From positions 1,426,001 through 1,490,000 of the forward strand of contig NC_135240.1 in the NCBI RefSeq assembly GCF_947623445.1: a stretch of DNA of 64,000 nucleotides. The letters are read 5' to 3'. This DNA comes from Clavelina lepadiformis. Its lineage: Eukaryota > Chordata > Ascidiacea > Aplousobranchia > Clavelinidae. The notes beneath the pieces are model-generated. The model saw only the letters and a list, made by a program, of their open reading frames with translations, made no database searches and was not told the origin of the DNA. Position numbers and translations under genes: made by a program. Shown in pieces: positions 34,960-46,838 of this stretch (its first letter is position 1; the number at the start of each line of letters is the position of its first letter).

Positions 34960-36310
34960 TCCGACGAATCAATTATTAATACACCTATGTCAAACGAAAA
35001 CAGAGAGCAATCAGCAGATTCTCCCGATAATGGCAATGCTGGAAACTCTGGTCAGAGTGCTAATTATCAGTTACCGAACGACAAGTGATCACCCACATGA
35101 CAATGACTTTGCGAAAATATTTGTTTTTACACGTTAAACTTCTTACCTTTTGGAAACTCAATCCCGAAGTGTGGATTTCCCACCTTAAACATAAATTTTC
35201 CCTTTATCAAATCACTTCAAAAACTAATCGTTACTTGTTAGCGGTAGAGGCAATTCCTGCTACAGACCTGGGGCTACTTCGTTTTCCTTCTCATAACTGT
35301 TACGACATAAGAATCAATGAAATCTTGAAAAACTTTGATAAACGTGACGATCAGTTAGATTTTTCATTGGCCGATCTGACACTTTATGATTAATCTCCCA
35401 AACATGTAATGCGTAAATTAATGAGTGCAGTAGGTCAAGAAAATCTTACTCCGCCAGTTGTTAAACTAATTCGTGCTAAATTTCTTAAGGCGTTACCACC
35501 AGACGTCGCAATTGCGTTAGCCAGCGTGGAACTTGATAATATTCAAAATCTTGCAAACAAAGCACGCGAATTATTATTACCTTAAACAACGAAAAACTCC
35601 TCCAGGGAATCTTTTTGTTGCTATCACTAATACGCATGACATTTCTCACCCACTACAGCCACAAATACAACAAATTAGAATTTCTAAACCACCTCATTAC
35701 ACACGATCTAACGCTAACAATGCAACAAAAAGTTCCGGACAAAGAAATAATAATTTCATAAGTCACCAAACCAACGCAATTAATTTAACTAAAAATGGCA
35801 ACAACGATCGATTTTAGTCGAGATAATCGCCGACCACAGATTTCTTCAATTCCTAACAAACGCAATGATAATTTCTCATATTCATCACCCACCTTTCAGA
35901 AACCAGACTATCAACGCAGCAATTACCTTTGCGCGTCTAAAGCTTCTAATAACTTATAATATTACCACACTCGCTTTGGAAGGGATGGGCGCCACTGTCA
36001 TCAATCATGCTCCCTGTGGGAAAATCATTTGCGGACAACAAAAAACATTTGGCGATCAAAGCTACAATAACCCGGTTAGCCCGGTCAATCGCACCTACTT
36101 CCAAAAGAGACTGTCCCTTGTTAACTGTTTATGATCACGCCAATTGCATTCATTTTTATGTAGATAATGCTGCAGCAACTTCTCTTTTGTCGGCTAGTTT
36201 AGCTGATATATCAAACACCAAACTCCGCTTATCCTCAAAAAGCGCAAACATGTACACAATGGGGTTGTTTATACTCCGGTTAAGTCATTGCATAAAATTA
36301 CATTTATTAT
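34960..36310 (+). pseudogene. Decayed Gypsy-type gag-protease fragment
   Basis: Read in three pieces. First, about 35,085-35,585 has the Gag capsid pattern FWKLNPEVWISHLKHKFSLY, then SPKHVMRKLMSAVGQEN after an in-frame stop at 35,391, and LPPDVAIALAS. Second, about 35,930-36,050 has YYHTRFG followed by C/H residues, the Gag-Pol junction signature of Gypsy elements. Third, about 36,115-36,300 is retropepsin-like (HFYVDNAAATSLLSASLAD). Stops and frame changes separate the pieces. It adjoins the minus-strand LTR element but runs the opposite way and belongs to a different element. Its protease part is repeated at the far end of IR2. Confidence 0.7.
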
Positions 36311-37872
36311 GACTTTTATTTGATGATCATTAGTTGTGAGAAATGAAACTAATCAGAACGATGGTTTGATTTATTGCTTTTGACTGTGGGATGTCTTAAC
36401 CAGCTTTTGTTTCTTAGCATTTGGACATTTCGACTCAATTTAAATCCTCCAATTCATTTCAAAGGGCCGGACTGTCTGTGGCCTTTCCGCTTGACTAAAG
36501 AGATCACAATATGTAAAAAGGCTAATTATTAAAGCAAAGGTGCGAGTTTTGTAGGCCTAGCCTTCTATTAGTGTTACTTAGGGCCTCTTTTCTAAAAAAA
36601 TGAATTGTACTCGAAAGATACTGAAAAATGTCCAAATGTCCTCTTTAGTTTGCGTTTTCCTGCTAATATTTTCAACACAATTATACTTTTATGACACTTT
36701 TCGGCATAAGGCCTAACTCAAGAGACTTTTCGGTGACAGCATGAGGTCTATCACATAAACTTTTAAAACATCAGCATCAGCATAAGCATCCTTTAAACGT
36801 AAAACTCTATTTACATTGTACTAGCTGGCGAAATTGTATCGTTTTGATATGCACACAATGTTTTCAACGAAAAGTCTGCTTTGACACTCGAATGCAAACT
36901 TCTGTCGGAATCGCACCGCTACGGTTCTTTCTTGCAAACTTTATTTGTTATGCTGTCGCCAATGTCTATAAGGAAGTTGCTTCCAAAAATTTTTTTTTTG
37001 GTTTTTCAAGCGCTTCCGTAGTGTCCCTGTAAAACGACAATAAATTAGTTGTTTTTTTGCGCCCAGTAGCGACAACTACGGTAGCCTGTAAAAGCCACAA
37101 CAATTATAATTTGGGTTCCGCAAAATATTTATGATCACCACAAAAATATTTCACGTTAGCGCAAAATTTTTATGATCACCACAAAATATATATTTTTTCT
37201 CAGCAAAATATTTTAGAAATTCACAATATATATTTTGTCTCCCTCTAAAATTATTTTGTGCGTTGAAAAAATATTGCGACTTCGAAATATTTTGCAAAGT
37301 CGAAATATTTTGCGAAGTCGAAATATATTTCGCTGTGAAACTTCCACTACCGCAACAAATATAAATTCATCGCATAATATTTCAGAATCGCATCGCAACA
37401 TTTCAAAATGTGTGCTTACCGTATGGTAGGCGTAGTTGATGAGGTGTTCGGGAAAGGAATAAGGTTACCAGTCACAGCCACAAATAGTGAGAGATAGTAA
37501 GCTTTTGCAAGCCTTAGCAAGCTTAGGTGTAGGCTACACGTTAAACATTGTAAGGTCTTTTGCAAGTTCAGTATGCAAACAAATTGTCTAGGGCTTGGCT
37601 GTATAGGTTAGGCCTACCGAATGTAAGGTGTGGGGCTATAGGCTATGTTGTTTTTTTGTCGCGAAAACATTACAATAATTTTTTCTTGTTCACTATAGGA
37701 CAGGCCAAAGCTGTTCATAACAGCAAAAATTTCAACTAACTTTTTCAGAAATTTGTTTTATAAAATGAAGTGTACCTTCTTAGTGTGAAAGCTGCTCTTC
37801 ATTGCAATGAATTGTGTTGAGTGCCATAATGAAATACCTGACATTTTTATGATATGTTCACACTGTGGTCAC
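36101..37872. repeat. Palindrome IR2, left arm
   Basis: Reverse complement of 38,622-40,816. Positions sum to 76,917 in the outer 400 bp and 76,492 inside; the step is a 424-bp insertion in the right arm. The outer end lies within the retropepsin fragment. The remainder is AT-rich, with an internal set of AAAATATTT-type motifs at 37,120-37,400. Confidence 0.92.
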
Positions 37873-38039
37873 GGTGAGTAGCGTACCTTTCAAGTGAAGA
37901 TATAAATATTTTAATGAAAATTTGGCTGTAGACTAACATATTTTTTAACATACTGATCTGATCTGATGGCTTGATCTGATGTATTACGTAATATTGATCC
38001 GAATGGGTGTGAGGCTCGAAGACGAAGAGGAGACGTATC

Positions 38040-38620
38040 GAAGAAAGACGAAGACGTATCGAGGCGTTTTTAGATGGACCGTCTTCTTTTCGTGGATATC
38101 GGTCAGTTTGGCACACATTACAAATGGAAGGTTTAAGAGTAACAAGGTTGTATGTAGCTGATGTACTACGTAATATTGATCCGAATGGGTGTGAGGCTCG
38201 AAGAGCTCACCGTTTAAGGCGAAGAGAGTATCACAACCCTGGCCCAAACTATGCATGGCACACAGATGGTACACGACAAGCTGAAACCATTCGGATTTTC
38301 TATACATGGTGCAATTGATGGATTTAGTCGAGAAGTGCTGTGGCTTAATGTTACACGATCAAAAAAATGTCCACATGTTGTCGCTAATATGTATATTAAA
38401 GCTGTCACTCACTTCCAAGGCTGTCCGATTGAAGTAGTATCAGATTTGGGTACAGAAAATGGATTGTTGGCAGCAGCGCAGTGCTTTTTTCGAGATAAAA
38501 TTAACTCGCATCGTTATGTACCATCACCCCGAAATCAGCGGATAGAAAGCTGGTGGTCAATATTCTCCAGGTTTCGTGCCTGTTGGTGGCGCAACTTTTT
38601 AGTGACCTTGAGTTTCGAGG
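38040..38620 (+). pseudogene. Integrase-core (DDE) transposase pseudogene at the centre of IR2
   Basis: Encodes GYRSVWHTLQ, LRVTRLYVADVLRNIDP, RRAHRLRRREYHNPGPNYAW and then the core: WHTDG (first Asp), KLKPFGFSIHGAIDGFSRE, VVSDLGTEN (second Asp) and NQRIESWW (Glu). This is the rve-type integrase core found in many animal genomes as transposon-derived frames; I would place it near IS3EU-like elements with low certainty. A one-base shift at about 38,270, between DG and KLKP, breaks the frame. An imperfect copy of the ATTGATCCGAATGGGTGTGA segment at 37,990-38,025 precedes it. The frame ends abruptly at the arm boundary. Confidence 0.75.
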
Positions 38621-38621
38621 T

Positions 38622-40816
38622 GACCACAGTGTGAACATATCATAAAAATGTCAGGTATTTCATTATGGCACTCAACACAATTCATTGCAATGAAGATCAG
38701 CTTTCACACTAAGAAGGTACACTTCATTTTATAAAACAAATTTCTTAAAAAGTTAGTTGAAATTTTTGCTGTTATGAACAGCTTTGGCCTGTCCTATAGT
38801 GAACAAGAAAAAATTATTGTAATGTTTTCGCGACAAAAAAACAACATAGCCTATAGCCCCACACCTTACATTCGGTAGGCCTAACCTATACAGCCAAGCC
38901 CTAGACAATTTGTTTGCATACTGAACTTGCAAAAGACCTTACAATGTTCAACGTGTAGCCTACACCTAAGCTTGCTAAGGCTTGCAAAAGCTTACTATCT
39001 CTCACTATTTGTGGCTGTGACTGGTAACCTTATTCCTTTCCCGAACACCTCATCAACTACGCCTGCCATACGGTAAGCACACATTTTGAAATGTTGCGAT
39101 GCGATTCTGAAATATTGTGCGATGAATTTATATTTGTTGCGGTAGTGGAAGTTTCACAGCGAAATATATTTCGACTTCGCAAAATATTACGACTTTGCAA
39201 AATATTTCGAAGTCGCAATATTTTTTCAACGCACAAAATAATTTTAGAGGGAGACAAAATATATATTGTGAATTTCTAAAATATTTTGCTGAGAAAAAAT
39301 ATATATTTTGTGGTGATCATAAATATTTTGCGCTAACGTGAAATATTTTTGTGGTGATCATAAATATTTTGCGGAACCCAAATTATAATTGTTGTGGCCT
39401 TTACAGGCTACCGTAGTTGTCGCTACTGGGCGCAAAAAACAACTAATTTATTGTCGTTTTACAGGGACACTACGGAAGCGCTTGAGAAACCAAAAAAAAA
39501 ATTTTTGGAAGCAACTTCCTTATAGACATTGGCGACAGCATAACAAATAAAGTTTGCAAGAAAGAACCGTAGCGGTGCGATTCCGACAGAAGTTTGCATT
39601 CGAGTGTCAAAGCAGACTTTTCGTTGAAAACATTGTGTGCATATCAAAACGATACAATTTCGCCAGCTAGTACAATGTAAATAGAGTTTTACGTTTAAAG
39701 GATGCTTATGCTGATGCTGATGTTTTAAAAGTTTATGTGATAGACCTCATGCTGTCACCGAAATGTCTCTTGAGTTAGGCCTTATGCCGAAAAGTGTCAT
39801 AAAAGTATAATTGTGTTGAAAATATTAGCAAGAAAACGCAAACTAAAGAGGACATTTGGACATTTTTCAGTATCTTTCGAGTACAATTCATTTTTTTAGA
39901 AAAGAGGCCCTAAGTAACACTAATAGAAGGCTAGGCCTACAAAACTCGCACCTTTGCTTTAATAATTAGCCTTTTTACATGTGCGGTTCAGTTGCAATCT
40001 TTCTGGTGCACGTTTGAACTTAACAGACCCCAACTTCGAATTTCACTCAACATGCGAGGAATGCGGGCATGTAAAACCGCCTAGGGCTGGATCGAACGGC
40101 GTTGAATAAACGCGTGGTCGGCGATCAAAAAGGTATGTAGGGCTGGATGGGCAATTGGTTGAAAAACCCTTTTTAATTCGGAATTTCAGTAAGTTTCTTA
40201 AATTCGGTAATGTTTTGGAAATAAATACAACGTCTCACCTATACGTTTTGTCGAAAGTATAAACAACTAACTCGAAATGCGGAAAAAGTCGACATTTCGT
40301 TATTGATGAGCGTGCTCGGAGGACCATTTAATTTTATGAAAAAAAAGACTAATGGTAGGCCTATTATAATTAATTATAATTATGAACTAATGAACTTTGC
40401 AATATTGTGATCTCTTTAGTCAAGCGGAAAGGTCACAGACAGTCCGGCCCTTTGAAATGAATATGAGGATTTAAATTGAGTCGAAATGTCCAAATGCTAA
40501 AACGAAACAAAAGCTGGTTAAGACCTCCCACAGTCAAAAGCAATAAATCAAACCATCGTTCTGATTATTTTCATTTCTCACAACTATAGATCATCAAATA
40601 AAAATCATAATAAATGTAATTTTATGCAATGACTTAACCAGAGCATAAACAACCCCATTGTGTACATGTTTGCGCTTTTTGAGGATAAGCGGAGTTTGGT
40701 GTTTGATTTATCAGCTAAACTAGCCGACAAAAAAGAAGTTGCTGCAGCATTATCTACATAAAAATGAATGCAATTGGCGTGATCATAAACAGTTAACAAG
40801 GGACAGTCTCTTTTGG
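38622..40816. repeat. Palindrome IR2, right arm
   Basis: Mirror of 36,101-37,872 plus a 424-bp insertion. Contains the inverted twin of the retropepsin fragment at 40,605-40,799. Confidence 0.92.
39981..40404. mobile_element. 424-bp insertion in IR2 right arm, unclassified
   Basis: Absent from the left arm, where CCTTTTTACAT runs directly into ATTGTGATCT (reverse complement of about 36,503-36,522). It includes two TAGGGCTGGAT motifs. Termini and target duplication are too short to classify. A deletion from the left arm cannot be excluded. Confidence 0.5.
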
Positions 40817-41065
40817 GAGGCCATTGGCAAGTAAGATGATATTTTAAATCAGCCTGCTAGGCAGCTGAATGAACACACGTTGCTTGGACCGAAAGTTTTA
40901 TCGTTTTTTAACTATTTTCAATTTAGACAAAGTCCTTGATCAGATAGAGCTCAAAAACAGTTAAAGTACAGTATAATGTTTCCCAATTACCTAAAAAGAA
41001 GCCAAAGTAAATGTATAAGTTAATTTGTACAGGTGATATCAGTAAACAAATCAACGACACTGAAT

Positions 41066-43797
41066 ATGAACCAAATGACTGACATTGAGATGGTCGACTT
41101 TGTGACATCAGGTATAGTACACTAGCTTGTGTAACCAAGTGCGCACTTATGTAACCAGGTACATGTGTTAAATAATTTGAAAATCATTTCTAGGGGAAGA
41201 GAATTGCGCTGGAAAAAATCGTAAAGAAGAGGACCCAAAGCAGTCTGGCCTACGTTTGAGGAAACATCATGTTGGTTGCATTTATCGATAAAATAATAAA
41301 GACAATGTCAATTTTACTGACAAAAATGAATTGTAACGGTTTAATCTTATCTCTGCAGCAAGAACAAGAAGGTGATGGAAATAAAAAGGAAGAATACTAC
41401 GACGATAACAGCGTCGTGGGCACGGGCAATGGACCAGCGGAGTCAAATAACTTTACTTTCGGATCTTCTGAAGTAAGACGGCTTCAGAGATAAGTATTTA
41501 TTTTGATATTATTCAGGTTGTTACCACTAATTCTTACGAGCAGGCCCACCAAACTGATTCCATAGGTTTAGACTTGCAACTTGACCTGAAGTAATTTGTT
41601 GTATAGATCTCAGCGTGTTAAATAACATACCTCAATTTCAATCAAACAAAACGGCAGCAAATGTTTCTGCAGGATACGAACCCGTGATTGTGATTACCAT
41701 AATTGTACAAACGTAACTGTAACTAAATTACACCTATAAATCCAGTGTTTGTGACTGTTCTTAAAACACCGTAAGTCATATATTAATATTTTCTCCGACC
41801 TTGCTGTGGGTAAGAAATCTGAATTAGGGCCAGTGATTTGTATTTGCCGATATATTTGCAAAAGTTTGTTTATTTCGACGGGACGTTTTGGCTTTTCACG
41901 GTGTGCTTTACCCTTGACAAGCATAAAAAATCCATTGCATAATTGTTGCATTTAGGCAACATACGTTTGTGACGTATTTCTGCAGGATAACACATTGGAA
42001 GGTGATGAAGAAGAAGACAATGTAAAACCGGAGAAAAAGAAACGGATTAGACCGAAGAAAAAGTGTCCGTAAGTTGTACTATAATTTCGGCCTAGCTTTC
42101 AAGTATATGAATGGAAGAGAATTTAAAATAATCTCAGCTTTTCAATTCCGTTTTTTGTTTTTATGTGTAAAAGAGAAGAAAAGTGAAACATGTCTAAGAA
42201 TAATGAGATGATGGTGTTAATAATTGTCCTAGATACTGTGGTGTCATGAATTCGAGTATCTCGCGCCATTGCAAACTCGTGCACGAGAAAAAAAATAATG
42301 GGGAAGGTGATTTTGCATGCAAACTTTGCAAAAAGAGGCTGACTTCTTGGAATGGCCTCGTGAGACACCTACGCGGCAAGGTTCACGCTGATCAAGCCAA
42401 GGCAAAGGAGATGGCCGGTTCTATGGACCGCCGCCGTAAAAATGTCCCAATCGTAAGTTTTGGTAAATACATACAGTACAAAATGACTGTGCAGTAGTTG
42501 CTCATGTTGTTGCCGTTAAAAATCATTTGTTATTCTACAAACAATTTGTGTATGATTTGCATTTGTAAAAAAAGCCTTCGAAGAAATGTTTCGTTGGTGC
42601 ACTGTTGTCTTTATTTCATAAACCAGGTGGAAATGCAACGCGTACGAAGTCGGCCCAATGAAGCGATGGGATCGGGAATGGGATTTGAACGCAGAGAGAT
42701 TAACGGTCTCGGAAAAAGGTGCACAATATTGTGTTTATTGCTGATTATAAATAGATAGCTATATTGTGTGCACGACCTGACCTGCATAAATGTGTTAGAA
42801 TTTGCAATTCATGTATTCGTTGTATTGTTTTATTTTCCTTTTTTCCACAATTCTCCAGACGACGACTTCAAAGTGGAAACGAGATGTATGGTTCAGTTGA
42901 AAACATAATCATAGATCTCACAGGATCATCTGATAGTGATAGTGAGGAAAATAGCGGCACAACTGTGGCAATATCTCTTGTGCCAACTAATGTCAAGAGA
43001 CCAGGTAACTTCAACGAAATCCTTACCGCTCAAACACTTCATTAAACACGTGATATGATTGCCAACAGCAATATAAACAATTCTTTCACGCAGAACGTAT
43101 ATATTATATGTGTACATGGCTTATATTATATTTTCTCTGGTATCTAATTGTATTGATTCAATTCAAACGATGTTTAGTGCACAGGGTTCATAGTTGACCT
43201 GCCGTCGAAAGATGAGAATAACTGATTTAGGAACACTGAATTACTTTGTTTTGCAATGATCGCCAAACACCACTGGAAATAATTTATTCGCACAGATCGC
43301 AACCATAACTAGATCAAACAACTGCGCAACGTTTAAAAATCAAACACAACTTGTTACTATTGTTCTGATATCTACTTGAAAATCCTGTTATTACTGATTA
43401 TAAACAAGTAATTCATTTTTCATCTTCATCCACATCTATCTCATGATAGCAGCAAGATACTGCCAGAAGGTGATAGATGTGTGTTAAGTTAAAGTTGACA
43501 TGACAAGGCTTTAGAATTTAGATAATGGACGGAAAGTCAAATTTTTCGTAGATCTTTAAATAAATCTTTCACGGAACTTTTAAATTTTTCTTTATAGACG
43601 TAACCCCATCAATGGAAGCATGTCTTCGCGAATTGCAGGAAGAGAAGAGATGCAAGATTTGCCTCGATCAACCAGCTGAGGTACTGTTTATACCATGCAG
43701 GCACCTCTGTAGCTGTACCGGGTGCGAAAAATATCTCAGAAAGTGTCCGATATGCAGAGCTGAAATTGAAAAATCTATGCGTACTTACAGGTCGTAA
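41066..43797 (+). CDS. Chimeric protein: two C2H2 zinc fingers joined to an IAP UBA-RING tail
   Basis: Eight exons with matching phases: 41,066-41,111 (ATG), 41,194-41,270, 41,359-41,472, 41,986-42,068, 42,233-42,452, 42,627-42,718, 42,859-43,004 and 43,598-43,797. Together they are 978 bases, 325 residues plus stop. Exons 1-5 encode an acidic region, a basic KKKR patch and two fingers: CPYCGVMNSS with H-x4-H, split over exons 4-5, and CKLCKKRLTSWNGLVRH with H-x5-H. Exons 6-8 match the IAP UBA, serine-rich and RING exons at 1.7-3.1 kb. The RING (CKIC, C-R-H, CSCTGC, CPIC) keeps all ligands. The UBA has lost seven residues. Two small IAP exons are lost; skipping them keeps the frame. The donor of exon 2 (CAT|GTTGGT) is weak. 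Predicted role: DNA- or RNA-binding protein with E3 ligase activity (inference). Confidence 0.65.
42233..42452 (+). CDS. Zinc-finger exon of the chimeric gene
   Basis: Follows a CCTAG acceptor with one base completing the proline codon of CPYC. Completes finger 1 (ISRHCKLVH) and holds all of finger 2 (DFACKLCKKRLTSWNG... RHLRGKVH). Ends in a basic tail (MDRRRKNVPI) before GTAAGT. Nothing similar exists near the IAP gene at 1.7-6.9 kb, so this half has another origin. Confidence 0.7.
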
Positions 43798-44068
43798 TAT
43801 GTCTGTAGGGCATGCTTGCCTGAAGTGGCATAAATCCTCCTCACAATTATTTTGTTTGCTTCTTCTCGTTGATATCGTTTCGAGCAATGATTTATAGAGC
43901 TTAAGATGACACAGAAATGTCAGTGAGAATACCTACAGATCGTGTGTTACTTTGTGAGTGTGACGTCATACAATCGTGTGATAATTTCGTGAATCATTAC
44001 ATTGATGTCTTTTTGATATACAGTACTTCAGTTTAATGGGAATGGTTTACAGTCTAAAATATTAAGTT
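42570..44068. repeat. IR4: inverted copy of the IAP 3' half
   Basis: Reverse complement of about 1192-3140, exons and introns included (for example GTCGAAAGATGAGAATAACT near 43,204 against about 2295-2314). Identity is lower than for IR1-IR3, so this is the oldest of the four. The copy begins inside the intron before exon 6 of the chimeric gene and continues about 270 bp past the RING stop. Confidence 0.85.
43598..43797 (+). CDS. RING-finger terminal exon of the chimeric gene
   Basis: TTATAG acceptor, phase 1 in, TAA at 43,795-43,797. A complete IAP-type RING with conservative changes relative to 1666-1865 (PAEVLFIPCRH versus PADVVFVPCGH). The changed residues avoid the zinc ligands, which suggests constraint (inference). 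Confidence 0.85.
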
Positions 44069-45204
44069 TATAGTTAGTATCGAGTTATAAATTGCTATAA
44101 GACTAATCGTGTTCGAATGAGTAATCCCTTTTGTCACGTGGTATGTTGGTAGAATTTGTATAGAAAACATGCGGTAGGACATACGCAAATTTGCAGTGAC
44201 TTCTGAGCATCTATGGATTCTATAATAAATAGTGTTATATTACATAAGGTGAGGGTAAGGCGCTTGGCCTAAACATATCCTGTATAGGTCAAAAGCCTAC
44301 GTGATGTCCTTTGTTTAATGAAAACAGTTATGCCTTGAGATAGGTATAATCTCACTAGGAGTTCTAAGAACTGAGCACATGCTGATTGTGACGTCACCAA
44401 TGGCAGCCTGCTGGTGTTCATGAGCAACCTGCTATCCGTGATGTCACATGGTTGCGAGCACCCTGCACATGGTCACAACCCCTCACGTCACGTGGTTGTC
44501 TATCAGTATACCATCCTGCTGTTGGTGACGTCAGGTAGTATTTGGTTAATCGTTTAGAGAGGCAGGATCGTAATCAAAAGAACAATTCGTTTTCAAAAAA
44601 AAAACAGTAGAAGATTTGGGTTTTAAATTCATATATTTTACAGTTTGGGAAGGAAACACTGATTTCCGTAACTTGTCAGTACCACCATTTCTCCTGCCGT
44701 CATTTTCCGTCGTCCACAATACAAGATAGACTAATTACACAGGCCAACAAAAGGCATGATACGTTAGATCGATTTAGGGCGGATAGCTAATGCAAGCATA
44801 TCACGCTGCCTATGAGGCGTACCGAGTTATCCTAAATTTATCAAGGTCATCTTTAAATGATTGAGACAGAAAAATTCAAGGAGTTGCACATATCATAAAG
44901 TCAGACCTCCGTAAACAACTACAGCTTCTGTTTCGAATATTTCAGCTATTCCTAATCATGAGTACTGAAAAATACAAACACAGAAAAAAATTTTAAGCGA
45001 CTGTTAACAACCAAAAGTTTGAGCGACTGGCAAAGACTAACAACGAATAGGCTACAATTAAGACAGGCAATGAAACGTAATCAAACGAATAAACAAAGCT
45101 GATAGCGGTAAGGCGTCAGCGATAAGGTGTGTAAAATTAAAATAAATGCAAAAGGAAAGAAGCTACTGAGAACTACAAATTACAAAAATTTTGGTTCGCA
45201 TTTA
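44069..45204. other. No gene seen
   Basis: Unique sequence with several ACGTCA motifs between 44,390 and 44,530. No convincing coding frame. Confidence 0.4.
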
Positions 45205-45660
45205 CATTTTCACTTGCTCAAAAACTGTTGGATTGCATTTGATGAACATTAGGGTGCGAAAAGTTTCTGGCCCCAGTAAATTTCTTCTTGCTGTATAAAA
45301 GTTACCCGCAATTTAAAATATTCTTTCTGACGGGGCTGATGTTGCTGTTAGTCCCAAATAATCCTTGGCTAAAGTAGAAAGTGTGGGAAGTTCTTCTGAC
45401 TTCTTCTTCCAATACATTAGCCTATTAACATGACAATAAAAATATTTAATAGCCCTTTTCCATGTGCACAGGCCGGGCTGGTTGTAAAGTCATCAAGGAC
45501 CGCTTACATAACGGCCCTAAAATGCAGTCATTTCCATGTGATTTTTTGAAAAACTTGGCCACTTCAGATTGACATCATGGCAAGACTACAACCTACCGGC
45601 ACTAGACTAAAATTACGACCCTAAAATTTCATTACGCGACCCATAGTTTGAGAAGCCCTG
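45205..45660 (-). mobile_element. hAT (Charlie-like) fragment with transposase C-terminus
   Basis: On the minus strand the terminus at 45,660 reads CAGGGCTTCTCAAACTATGG followed by GTCGCG, the classic Charlie-type end. About 270 bp inward (45,400-45,205) a frame encodes the hAT dimerisation domain: LAKDYLGLTATSAPSERIF, a stop codon, then IAGNFYTARRNLLGP and TLMFIKCNPTVFEQ. Most of the transposase between terminus and tail is deleted. The other terminus was not found. Confidence 0.75.
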
Positions 45661-46838
45661 GTGTAGATGATGACTACATGAGTGAAGAGTGAAGACCCCA
45701 CCGGACTCACCTCGAGAGCGACGATGTTGGAATGTTGTCCGTATCTGAGCAGGATCTGGACCTCCTCCTCACAATCGCGCGTTTGTTCTTGAATATTATC
45801 TGCTCAAACAATGAGCTTTTGTGATGAAACAATCAGGTATTTGTTGTCAATAAAATCGAAATAATACTAAATAACATACTAAAATAACAGTGATATGGTA
45901 ATGGTTTTCACTCCACTTCATAACGCACCGTTGTTGCTATATTGCTCTTATACTTGAATTTAAGGACTCCTACTGACTGCAGAATAAGAAAATTTGTCTC
46001 AAGAAAACTCTGTGCAAATAGCTTTATGCATAATTGTCGACTGGAACATCCAATCATGGTAATGGCATTGCGTCCACATCACTTGCAAAGTGTGTAGATT
46101 TGTAGATTACCGGCCGCAAACTGTTTTCATTGAATTTTTTTCAAATGCACCATTCCTTGCTTGTTGAAGTATATTTTTTGTGCGCCCTTTTTGAATGTAA
46201 GGTTTTTTTTTTAAATTTTGAGGTTTGACTGTTGTGGGTTCATTTCAGATTTCATTTTAACAGTAGCGGCTGCAGCTTAGTCAGACATTTCTAAATCTGT
46301 TATTTAAACTACTGTTACGTAGAATCCATCTAATATGACCACTGACAGTGCGAACAACTGCTTCATATGATTATTTCGATACGCCGGATTCGGTCCACAA
46401 TTTTGCCATATAAAATTCGCTGTTTACTGTAAGCAGTCGGCCGTTCTTCTTGATAAAATCATCCGCGGCTGGAGAAAGAAAACAAACGCTTTTTAACAAA
46501 TGCTAAATATTACAAGTTCGGGAGGAAATATCCAGCAAAAATTTCGTTACCAAATATTAAATGTTTTAAAATCTGTGTAAATCTGCAGTTTGGTTCCACT
46601 ATTAGAATGTGTAACGTAGCTTACAGTGGTTTATATCGTATTTCAAAATCCCAAGTAAGAACTGATGCTAAGCACTGTATTACTTAACACCTTGATAAGA
46701 ACTACTTGTAAGCTTAATAGGAATACAGTACTTACGTTCCGTACAGTACAGTACTTGTATAATATAGGTTTCACTTTTTCATTTTCGATTTTGTGCAAAA
46801 CTGAAGTGAAATTCTCCACGATTCGGATAAATCATCGC
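45661..46838. other. No gene seen
   Basis: AT-rich unique sequence between the hAT fragment and the IR3 right arm; no frame with family features. Confidence 0.4.

Noticed and set aside
37213..37429. Overlapping frames with repeated FRxRNIFR motifs on both strands of IR2
   Set aside because: Translation of an array of AAATATTT/GCGAAGTCG motifs; the periodic peptide follows from the DNA repeat.
43440..43475. Remnant of the small IAP exon encoding the QQDTA segment in the IR4 copy
   Set aside because: Most of it is deleted and including it would break the frame into the RING exon, so it was left out of the fusion model.
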